Shown here piece by piece: positions 7,062 through 13,042 of a stretch of DNA of 14,217 nt; position 1 is the first letter of the stretch, and every line of letters begins with the position of its first letter. Origin of the DNA: an uncultured Verrucomicrobiota bacterium. Its GTDB lineage: Bacteria > Verrucomicrobiota > Kiritimatiellia > RFP12 > UBA1067. The DNA is taken from NCBI GenBank assembly GCA_946631535.1, contig CAMPAF010000036.1, positions 1 through 14,217 of the forward strand. The letters run 5' to 3'. Both the position numbers and the translations under genes were made by a program. The notes below the pieces were generated by a model that was not told the DNA's origin, ran no database searches, and worked only from the letters and a program-made list of their open reading frames with translations.

Positions 7062-7712
7062 ATGCGATATCTCGTCATAATCGTCGGCGCGGTCCTGGTG
7101 AACAACTTCGTCCTGAACCGCTTTCTCGGTTGCTGCCCGTTCCTGGGCGTGTCCAAGAAGACGGAGACGGCGCTCGGCATGTCCGGGGCCGTCGTCTTCG
7201 TCATGACGGTGGCCTCCGCCGTCACGTGGTGCCTCGACCAGTTCATCCTGAGGCCCAACGACCTCCGCTATATCCACACGCTAGCGTTCATCCTCGTGAT
7301 CGCATCGCTCGTGCAGTTCATCGACATAGTGATGAAGCGGTTCATGCCCCCCCTCCACGCCGCCCTCGGCATCTTCCTGCCGCTCATCACCACCAACTGC
7401 GCCGTCCTCGGCGTGGCGGAGATGAACGCCAAGAGCGACCTCAACTTCTTCGGTTCCGTCCTGTATTCGTTCGCTGCGGCGATCGGCTTCGGCCTCGCGC
7501 TCGTCATCTTCTCAGGCATCCGCGAGAAGCTGGCCCTCGCCAATCCGCCGCGCTGCTTCCGCGGCGTCGCCCTCGCGCTCGTCACGGCCGGTCTCCTGGC
7601 CCTCGCCTTCATGGGCTTCTCCGGACTGGTGAAGGAGGAGGACGCGCTCAAGACATTCAAGATCGACCAGCCCGTCAGCGCCGCCAGTTCCCCGGCAACA
7701 ATCGCAAATTGA
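7062..7712 (+). CDS. rnfA: Rnf complex subunit RnfA (RsxA)
   Basis: RnfA is a six-helix inner-membrane subunit of the Rnf ferredoxin:NAD+ oxidoreductase. With RnfE it holds a [2Fe-2S] cluster inside the membrane. The sequence is close to the family throughout: [20 protein letters not shown] (14-33), [15 protein letters not shown] (107-120, Cys113), [18 protein letters not shown] and FMGFSGLVK (183-191). The family's two cluster cysteines fall at Cys25 and Cys113. The homologous NqrE/RnfE type is excluded by these RnfA-specific blocks. The protein is 216 residues; RnfA usually ends at the GLVK position, so there is an extra tail of about 25 polar residues. The ATG at 7062 is the family start and lies directly behind the promoter. 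First gene of rnfABCDG. Confidence 0.95.
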   Translation: MRYLVIIVGAVLVNNFVLNRFLGCCPFLGVSKKTETALGMSGAVVFVMTVASAVTWCLDQFILRPNDLRYIHTLAFILVIASLVQFIDIVMKRFMPPLHAALGIFLPLITTNCAVLGVAEMNAKSDLNFFGSVLYSFAAAIGFGLALVIFSGIREKLALANPPRCFRGVALALVTAGLLALAFMGFSGLVKEEDALKTFKIDQPVSAASSPATIAN

Positions 7713-7715
7713 GGC

Positions 7716-7755
7716 CTTTCAACCTTTCAACCTTTCAACTTTTCAACCTTTCAAT
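7716..7755 (+). repeat. Five tandem CTTTCAAC octamers in the rnfA-rnfB spacer
   Basis: The 48-bp spacer is almost wholly made of five 8-bp units: CTTTCAAC three times, then TTTTCAAC and CTTTCAAT. The unit is the reverse complement of the AAAGGTTG-type unit in the rnfB-rnfC spacer, so this array runs in the opposite orientation. Because it is pyrimidine-rich here, it offers no Shine-Dalgarno sequence to rnfB. Confidence 0.9.
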
Positions 7756-7760
7756 TCACC

Positions 7761-8579
7761 ATGAATGCCATTATTCTAGCAACTCTTGTCATCGCCGCCG
7801 TGGGCGCCGTGGCGGCCATCGCGCTCGCGATCGCGGACAAGTATCTCGCCGTGCGCGAAGACCCGCGCATCGGCCTAGTCACCGCCGCCCTTCCGGGCGC
7901 CAACTGCGGCGGCTGCGGATTCGCCGGCTGCGGCGACTACGCTCGCGCTCTGGTGGCCGGCACCGCCGCCCCCGGCGCGTGCGCTCCAGGCGGCGACGCC
8001 GCAAACGCGGAGATTGCCAAGATACTCGGCGTCGCCGCAGAGGCCACCGAGAAGCGCGTCGCGCTCGTCAAGTGCTGCGGCACGCGCTCCGAGGCTGTCC
8101 GCGTGGGCGACTACAACGGCATCTGCGACTGTGCGTCCGCCGCCTCCACGGCCGGCGGAGACAAGGGATGCCGCTACGGCTGCCTTGGCTACGGCGCGTG
8201 CGCGAACGTCTGCCCCAAGAGCGCCATCCGCATCGAGGACGGACTCGCCGTCGTCGACAAGCGCCTCTGCGTCGGCTGCGGCAAGTGCGTCTCCGTCTGC
8301 CCGCGCAAGATCATCGAGCTCGTCCCCGCCTCGGCCACCATCCACGTGCTCTGCAACAATCCGGTGCGCGGCCCGGAGGTGACGAAGGTATGCGGCGTGG
8401 GCTGCATCGGCTGCCACCTCTGCGAGAAGAACTCCGGCGGCAAGGAGGCCGGACACTTTACATTCAACGGTTTCCTCGCCCACGTGAACTACCAGAACCC
8501 GCCCACGGACGCCGCCCTGGTGTCGAAGTGCCCGCGCAAGTGCATACGCGAGGATGCGCACTTCGAGACAGGAGCTTGA
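7761..8579 (+). CDS. rnfB: Rnf complex subunit RnfB, multi-[4Fe-4S] ferredoxin-like
   Basis: RnfB takes electrons from ferredoxin and passes them to RnfC through iron-sulfur clusters. One N-terminal membrane helix (residues 3-25) is followed by the RnfB signature PGANCGGCGFAGCGDYA (Cys49, 52, 57, with Cys74). A clostridial-type ferredoxin domain comes next: Cys137, 141, 147, 151 (CP) and Cys170, 173, 176, 180 (CP). A second ferredoxin domain follows, VGCIGCHLC (Cys215, 218, 221) and KCPRKC (Cys257, 261). In this last domain the four ligands for one cluster are missing: Ser225 where Cys is expected, and Pro247, Asp250, Leu253 in place of CxxCxxC. At 272 residues the length fits the long RnfB type. 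There is no SD before the ATG; upstream is an octamer repeat. It lies 48 bp after rnfA and 60 bp before rnfC. Confidence 0.94.
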   Translation: MNAIILATLVIAAVGAVAAIALAIADKYLAVREDPRIGLVTAALPGANCGGCGFAGCGDYARALVAGTAAPGACAPGGDAANAEIAKILGVAAEATEKRVALVKCCGTRSEAVRVGDYNGICDCASAASTAGGDKGCRYGCLGYGACANVCPKSAIRIEDGLAVVDKRLCVGCGKCVSVCPRKIIELVPASATIHVLCNNPVRGPEVTKVCGVGCIGCHLCEKNSGGKEAGHFTFNGFLAHVNYQNPPTDAALVSKCPRKCIREDAHFETGA

Positions 8580-8580
8580 G

Positions 8581-8639
8581 GAAGGTTAAAAGGTTAGAGG
8601 GTTAAAAGGTTGAAGGTTTAGAAGGGTTAGAAGGTTAAG
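8581..8639 (+). repeat. Degenerate AAAGGTTA octamer repeat in the rnfB-rnfC spacer
   Basis: The 60-bp spacer contains seven GGTT cores (at 8584, 8592, 8600, 8608, 8615, 8625 and 8633), mostly 8 bp apart, in units like AAAGGTTA and GAGGGTTA. The last unit, AAGGTTAAG, sits directly before the rnfC ATG and provides an AAGG ribosome site with a 5-nt gap. Confidence 0.88.
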
Positions 8640-10016
8640 ATGAAGACCATCAAGGCGCAATTTGGATTCAAGGGCGGAGTTCATCCGCAGTACCACAAGG
8701 ACCTGGCGGCCGAGCAGCCGATCGAAAGGCTCCCGCTGCCCAAGACGCTGGCAATCTCCATGAGCCAGCACCTCGGCGCGCCGGCGAAGTGCCTGGTGCA
8801 GAAAGGCGACGTCGTCGCCAAGGGCCAGCTCATCGGCGAGCGCAACGGTTTCATTTCCGCGAACGTCCACTCCCCTGCCGCCGGCACCGTCGCGGCCATC
8901 GAGCCGCGCATGGGTCCCGTCGGCAACTGGACCGATGCCGTGATCCTCGAAACGTCAGAAGACCAGTCCGGCGAGGCGGCGTTCATGCCGCCGCTCGACT
9001 GGAAGTCCACCTCCGTGGACGAGCTGCGCGCGCGGGTGAACGACGCCGGCCTCTGCGGCATGGGCGGCGCGGGCTTCCCCACGGTCGTCAAGCTCACGCC
9101 ACCGCCCGACAAGCACTGCGAGTTCCTAGTCCTAAACGGCGCCGAGTGCGAGCCGTACCTCACGAGCGACTACCGCAACATGCGCGAGCACGCTGACCGC
9201 ATTCGCCTCGGCGTGGAGATCATGCGCAAGATCCTCTCCGGACCTGCGGTCCGCATCGCCATCGAGGCGAACAAGCCCGCCGCCATCGAGGCTATGGAGA
9301 AGGCGTTCGACGACATCGACGGCAACGTGGAGATCGTGGTCCTGCCCACCCTCTACCCGCAAGGCTCAGAGAAGCACCAGATCTACGCCTGCACGAAGCG
9401 TCTCGTGCCGCCCGGCGCGCTGCCGATTTCCGTCGGATGCGTGGTGGAGAACATCAGCACCGTCGCCGCCATCGCGGATGCGGTCGAGAAAGGCAAGCCG
9501 CTCATCGAGCGCGTCACCACCGTCTCCGGCGACGGCATCGTGCGTCCCTGCAACATCCTCGCCCCGATCGGCACCAGCTACGCCGACCTCGTCGCCTTTG
9601 CGGGTGGCGAGAAGGAAGGCGTGCGCAAGGTGATCAGCGGCGGACCGATGATGGGCTTCAACGTGCCGAACCTCCAGATCGCCACCACAAAGACGACCTC
9701 CGGCCTCCTCCTCTTCACGGCGGCGAGCGTGTTCCAGTACTCTTCCGAGCCCTGCATCAACTGCGGCAGCTGCGTGCGCGCCTGTCCGATGCAGCTCAAC
9801 CCCGCCTACATCTCCCGCGCCGTGGAGGCGAACGACATCGCCATGGCGGAGAGCTTCGGCGTGATGAACTGCCTCGAGTGCGGCGCCTGCTCGTTCAGCT
9901 GCCCCGCCTACAGGGACGTCACGCAGTTCTGCCGCCGCGCCAAGGCGTCCTTGCGCGCAGCCGCCGCGGCCGCAAAGGCCAAGGCCGCCGCCGCGAAGGA
10001 AGGTTTAAAAGTTTAA
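8640..10016 (+). CDS. rnfC: Rnf complex subunit RnfC (NADH-binding, FMN and two [4Fe-4S])
   Basis: RnfC is the peripheral NAD(H)-reducing subunit. The 458-residue protein starts with the RnfC beta domain (FGFKGGVHPQYHKDLA, 8-23). GMGGAGFPTVVKL (140-152) is the Rossmann-like FMN/NADH site shared with NuoF, and NGAECEPYLTSD (166-177) is also typical. Two ferredoxin motifs lie near the end: CINCGSCVRACP (Cys372, 375, 378, 382) and CLECGACSFSCP (Cys411, 414, 417, 421), all ligands intact. The C-terminus is a short Ala/Lys tail (RAAAAAAKAKAAAAKEGLKV) rather than the long repeat tail of some proteobacterial RnfC. The final codons, including the stop, lie inside an octamer repeat array that continues into the spacer. 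Fully consistent with a working subunit between RnfB and NAD+. Confidence 0.96.
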   Translation: MKTIKAQFGFKGGVHPQYHKDLAAEQPIERLPLPKTLAISMSQHLGAPAKCLVQKGDVVAKGQLIGERNGFISANVHSPAAGTVAAIEPRMGPVGNWTDAVILETSEDQSGEAAFMPPLDWKSTSVDELRARVNDAGLCGMGGAGFPTVVKLTPPPDKHCEFLVLNGAECEPYLTSDYRNMREHADRIRLGVEIMRKILSGPAVRIAIEANKPAAIEAMEKAFDDIDGNVEIVVLPTLYPQGSEKHQIYACTKRLVPPGALPISVGCVVENISTVAAIADAVEKGKPLIERVTTVSGDGIVRPCNILAPIGTSYADLVAFAGGEKEGVRKVISGGPMMGFNVPNLQIATTKTTSGLLLFTAASVFQYSSEPCINCGSCVRACPMQLNPAYISRAVEANDIAMAESFGVMNCLECGACSFSCPAYRDVTQFCRRAKASLRAAAAAAKAKAAAAKEGLKV

Positions 10017-10050
10017 ATGTTTAAATGTTTAAATGTTTGAAAGTTTGAAA
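10003..10050 (+). repeat. Six tandem GTTTAAAT octamers across the rnfC stop codon
   Basis: The array consists of GTTTAAAA, three GTTTAAAT and two GTTTGAAA units without interruption. The first unit and a half encode the last residues and stop of RnfC (GLKV, TAA at 10014-10016). CAGGA at 10051-10055 then gives rnfD an SD 8 nt before its ATG. Confidence 0.92.
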
Positions 10051-10063
10051 CAGGAATTCAACG

Positions 10064-11026
10064 ATGCTGCCAAAACAAACAGGTGAGAAATACCTCCTTT
10101 CCAGCTCTCCGCACGCGCACGGTCCCCGCACCGTGAGCAGCCTCATGCTGGACGTCATCGTCGCGCTTCTCCCGGCGTTCGGCTGCGCGATCTTCTTCTT
10201 CGGTCTCCGCGCGCTTCTCCTCGCCGGGACCTGCATCGCGGCCTGCCTCGTCACCGAGGCGCTCTGCCGCATTGCGATGAAGCGCGAGAACTCCATCGGC
10301 GACCTTTCGGCCGTCCTCACCGGCCTTCTACTCGCCCTCAACCTGCCGCCGGACCTGCCGCTCTGGATGGCCGCCGCAGGCGGCGTGTTCGCGATAGGCA
10401 TCTGCAAGCAGGCGTTCGGCGGACTCGGCTACAACCCCTTCAACCCAGCGCTCGCCGCGCGCGCGTTCATGCTCATCTCCTTCACGGGGCCGATGACCAC
10501 ATGGTCGTCGTCCGCATGGCAGGGCCTGGACGCCGCCACCACCGCCACCCCGCTCGCCCTCGTCAAGAAGGGCGCGGAAGGCTTCGACTGGTCGCAGGTC
10601 GCCATCATCAAGAACCTCTTCCTCGGCAACGTGAACGGATGCATCGGCGAGACTAGCGCCCTTGCCCTGCTGCTCGGCGCAGCGTACCTGCTCTGCCGCC
10701 GCACGATCACCTGGCACATCCCCGTCTCGTTCATCGGCACCGTGTTCGTATTCGCCATGATCCAGGGCGGCGTGCCGCCGCTCGTGCACGTTCTTTCGGG
10801 CGGCGTGGTGCTCGGCGCATGCTTCATGGCCACGGACTACGTCACGTCGCCAATCACCGCCAAGGGCAAGCTGATCTTCGGATGCGGGTGCGGGCTCCTC
10901 ACCATGCTGATCCGCACGGCGCCCACAGGCGCGTACCCCGAGGGCGTGTCGTTCTCGATCCTCATCATGAACGCCATCGCGCCCCTCATCAACCGCTGGA
11001 CCCAGCCGAAGGTGTTTGGGAAGTGA
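10064..11026 (+). CDS. rnfD: Rnf complex subunit RnfD (membrane, covalent FMN)
   Basis: RnfD is a polytopic membrane subunit homologous to NqrB and is thought to form part of the ion path. The 320 residues begin with SSSPHAHGPRTVSSLMLDV (13-31), the usual N-terminal RnfD block, followed by about nine hydrophobic helices. FGGLGYNPFNPALAARAF (118-135) is diagnostic. The flavinylation site is DAATTATPL (156-164), with Thr162 as the expected covalent FMN residue attached by ApbE. It matches the D-x-x-S/T-G/A-A-T pattern except that Thr160 stands where Gly or Ala is usual. The C-terminal ATDYVTSPIT and GAYPEGVSFSIL segments are family-typical. The ATG has an AGGA 8 nt upstream. No apbE gene is present in the window. 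Confidence 0.95.
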   Translation: MLPKQTGEKYLLSSSPHAHGPRTVSSLMLDVIVALLPAFGCAIFFFGLRALLLAGTCIAACLVTEALCRIAMKRENSIGDLSAVLTGLLLALNLPPDLPLWMAAAGGVFAIGICKQAFGGLGYNPFNPALAARAFMLISFTGPMTTWSSSAWQGLDAATTATPLALVKKGAEGFDWSQVAIIKNLFLGNVNGCIGETSALALLLGAAYLLCRRTITWHIPVSFIGTVFVFAMIQGGVPPLVHVLSGGVVLGACFMATDYVTSPITAKGKLIFGCGCGLLTMLIRTAPTGAYPEGVSFSILIMNAIAPLINRWTQPKVFGK

Positions 11027-11030
11027 AATC

Positions 11031-11100
11031 TTAAATGGTTCAATGGTTCAAAGTTTAAAAGGTTAAAAGCCTCTAGGCTGAATAGTTGAAGGGTTGGAAG
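11031..11100 (+). repeat. Degenerate GGTTAAAA octamer repeat in the rnfD-rnfG spacer
   Basis: Five consecutive 8-bp units (TTAAATGG, TTCAATGG, TTCAAAGT, TTAAAAGG, TTAAAAGC) occupy 11031-11070. A short palindrome AGCCT-CT-AGGCT (11068-11079) interrupts, then two more units (TTGAAGGG, TTGGAAGC) lead up to the rnfG ATG. The last unit supplies a GGAAG ribosome-site candidate. Confidence 0.85.
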
Positions 11101-11102
11101 CA

Positions 11103-12077
11103 ATGAAGAAGATCTTGCAACTGGTTGTATCGCTGACCATCATATCCGCAGTGTGCGCGGCCGTCCTCGCCTTCGTGAACAAGTGCACGAAGGACCGCAT
11201 CGCCAACCTCACGACGGAGAAGACTGCCGCCGCCGCCAAGGCAGTGCTGCCGTCGAGCGTCACGGCCCTCGACAAGAAAACCGACCCGTCCGACCCGTCG
11301 CTCGAGGTCGTAATCGGCTATGCCGATGCCGCCAAGACCAAGGTCGCAGGATACGCCGCGCCCGGCCTGAGCAAGAAAGGCTACGGCGGAGAGATTCGCC
11401 TCATGGTAGGCCTAACGCCTGACCGCAAGGTCGTCACCTACCGTCCGCTCGCCGCGAACGAGACCCCGGGCCTCGGCGCCAAGCTTGGCGATCAGGAGTT
11501 CTCCAAGCAGTTCAGCGACAAGAACGGCACCTCCCTCAAGGTGAAGAAGGACGGTGGCGAGATCGACGCCATCACCGGCGCCACCATCACCTCTCGCGCC
11601 GTATGCGAGGCTATCGCGGACGCCTGCGCACGCGTCGACCGCATCGATGGCAAGGCTGCTGCCGCCGATCCGGCCGCCGAAGCAGCCGCGCGCGCGGAAG
11701 CGGACCGCAAGGCCGTAGGCAAGCTCCAGCCGCTCACTGACGACATTGTCCGCAAGGTCATATCGAAGCCTGCGGACACGCTCAAGCAAGTTCCCGGCGG
11801 CGAAGGTTCCAAGTTCCCGTCATACGTCGCCAAGGACGCGTCCGGGGCGACGGTCGGCTATGCCGTAGTCGGCACGGGCAGGGGCTCTGGGCCGAACGGC
11901 GATATCGTCCTGCACATCCTCTTTGGCTTCACGGCGGCCAAGATGCCCGCGCGGCGTCCGCAGGTCAACCTCAACCAGCCGGACGTGCCGATGACGGACA
12001 TGGAGGCCGCCCAGCGCACGGCGTTCGCCCAGGCTCTAGCGGACGCGAACGCTCGTCTCAAGGCGATTGCGGATTGA
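11103..12077 (+). CDS. rnfG: Rnf complex subunit RnfG (covalent FMN) with C-terminal extension
   Basis: RnfG is anchored by one N-terminal helix (ILQLVVSLTIISAVCAAVLAFV, residues 4-25) and carries a covalently bound FMN on the outer face. The FMN-binding domain is clear: KKGYGGEIRLMVGL (91-104), NETPGLGAKLGD (119-130) and the flavinylation motif DAITGATITS (155-164), with Thr161 as acceptor. RnfG is normally about 200 residues; this one has 324. After an Ala/Glu-rich linker (about 184-205), residues 238-278 (FPSYVAKDASG, VGYAVVGTGRGSG, GDIVLHILFGF) resemble the first half of another FMN_bind domain but lack an SGAT-type site. I start at ATG 11103; an in-frame TTG at 11094 is less likely. Fifth and last rnf gene here; no rnfE follows. 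Confidence 0.93.
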   Translation: MKKILQLVVSLTIISAVCAAVLAFVNKCTKDRIANLTTEKTAAAAKAVLPSSVTALDKKTDPSDPSLEVVIGYADAAKTKVAGYAAPGLSKKGYGGEIRLMVGLTPDRKVVTYRPLAANETPGLGAKLGDQEFSKQFSDKNGTSLKVKKDGGEIDAITGATITSRAVCEAIADACARVDRIDGKAAAADPAAEAAARAEADRKAVGKLQPLTDDIVRKVISKPADTLKQVPGGEGSKFPSYVAKDASGATVGYAVVGTGRGSGPNGDIVLHILFGFTAAKMPARRPQVNLNQPDVPMTDMEAAQRTAFAQALADANARLKAIAD

Positions 12078-12083
12078 CGCAGA

Positions 12084-12107
12084 TTTTCGTGTGTTTCGTG
12101 GTTTTCC
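12084..12107 (+). repeat. Short TTTCGTG repeat between rnfG and the acyltransferase
   Basis: The 39-bp spacer holds TTTTCGTG, TGTTTCGTG and GTTTTCC in a row, a different AT-rich motif from the rnf spacer octamers. On the other strand it reads CCACGAAACACACGAAA, a type of short intergenic repeat I recall from Verrucomicrobia-like genomes; its copy number here cannot be tested. Confidence 0.5.
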
Positions 12108-12116
12108 AATGACGGC

Positions 12117-13034
12117 ATGAGCCACAAGCGCAAAAAAAAGTCGGCGTTCGTCGCTTGGCTCGAGTATGCCCTGCTTCGCACGGTGTGCGCGATAGTGAAC
12201 GCGATTCCCTACCGCATGGCATGCTCGTTCGCGCGCGGCGGAGCCTGGATGCTTGTGCGTTGCATCGGTTTCAAGCGCAAGCGCACGCTCGACCGCATCA
12301 GGTCGGTCTTCCCTGACAAGACTGGCAAGGAGGCGCTGGCAATCGCCACCGCCTCCCTCGCCAACATCCTCCTCAACGCCGTCGAGATGATCCGCGCCTC
12401 TCGCTTGACGAAGGAATGGATCACCAAGCACGTCAAGGACATGCCAATATACGCGGAACGGCTCAAGGACATCCTCTCCGAGGGCAAGGGCGCCGTCATC
12501 ATGGTGCCGCATTCCGGCAACTGGTATATGGCCGCGTGGGCCATGGCCCGCTACGGCATGCCTCTCTGCGCCATTGCCGCCCGCCAGCGCAACCCGCACA
12601 TCAATGCCTGGATGGCCCGCCAGTACGGCAGCATCGAGGTCCTCACCCGAGGCGAGGCCGCGACGCTCCACGACATACGCGAACGCATCCGCAGCGGACG
12701 CGCCTTCGCCATCTTGCCAGACCTTCGCGTACCGCATCTCGACGTGGAAGTCCCCTTCCTCAACGGAACGGCGAACGTGTCCCACGGCGGCGCGCTATTC
12801 TCCGTCGCCACCGGCGCACCCCTGGTCGTCGCGATCATGCGCCGCGAGAACGGCCTCCACACGTTCGACCACCTTGCCACGCTTCGCCCGAACCCTGACG
12901 CGCCCGACAAGAAGGAAGAGGCATGCCGCCTCACGCGCGAGGTAATGGCGCTTCTGGACGCCGCCATCCAAAAGACCCCGGAGCAATGGTTCTGGTACAA
13001 CAAGCGCTGGCTTCTCCAGCCCGTCCAAAGGTGA
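12117..13034 (+). CDS. LpxL/HtrB-family lysophospholipid/lipid A acyltransferase, catalytic Glu replaced
   Basis: The 305-residue protein belongs to the LpxL/LpxM/HtrB family of inner-membrane acyltransferases that add secondary acyl chains to lipid A or related glycolipids. A basic N-terminus (MSHKRKKK) precedes a hydrophobic stretch (11-32). The active-site block is MVPHSGNWYMAAW (129-141): His132 is present, but the family's HX4E glutamate position is Tyr137. Other family blocks are AFAILPDLR (196-204), VPFLNGTANVSHGGALFSVATGAPLVVAIMRR (around 212-243) and the terminal PEQWFWYNKRW (288-298). Length is typical. It starts 39 bp after rnfG with no clear SD, and is probably cotranscribed with rnf unless a promoter lies inside rnfG. 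It ends 8 bp from the convergent glycosidase gene. Activity is uncertain because of the missing Glu. Confidence 0.85.
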   Translation: MSHKRKKKSAFVAWLEYALLRTVCAIVNAIPYRMACSFARGGAWMLVRCIGFKRKRTLDRIRSVFPDKTGKEALAIATASLANILLNAVEMIRASRLTKEWITKHVKDMPIYAERLKDILSEGKGAVIMVPHSGNWYMAAWAMARYGMPLCAIAARQRNPHINAWMARQYGSIEVLTRGEAATLHDIRERIRSGRAFAILPDLRVPHLDVEVPFLNGTANVSHGGALFSVATGAPLVVAIMRRENGLHTFDHLATLRPNPDAPDKKEEACRLTREVMALLDAAIQKTPEQWFWYNKRWLLQPVQR

Positions 13035-13042
13035 AGTAGGCC

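Noticed and set aside
7629..7709. The extra tail of about 25 residues on RnfA as a separate fused domain
   Set aside because: It is short, polar and low in complexity (ends [12 protein letters not shown]) with no recognisable motif.
7007..8605. A 532-codon open frame overlapping rnfA and rnfB
   Set aside because: Arg-rich shadow frame; rnfA and rnfB are unmistakable in the other two plus frames.
10531..10557. RnfD flavinylation site (DAATTATPL) as defective
   Set aside because: Only the usually small G/A position is changed to Thr; the acceptor Thr and flanking Asp, Ala, Pro and Leu remain, and I cannot show that this deviation matters.
7716..11100. The octamer arrays as a CRISPR array
   Set aside because: Units are 8 bp, contiguous and without spacers; they are simple tandem repeats.
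12084..12107. The TTTCGTG repeat as a promoter or as part of the rnf octamer family
   Set aside because: It has no -10 box and its unit differs from the rnf octamers; listed only as a separate short repeat.
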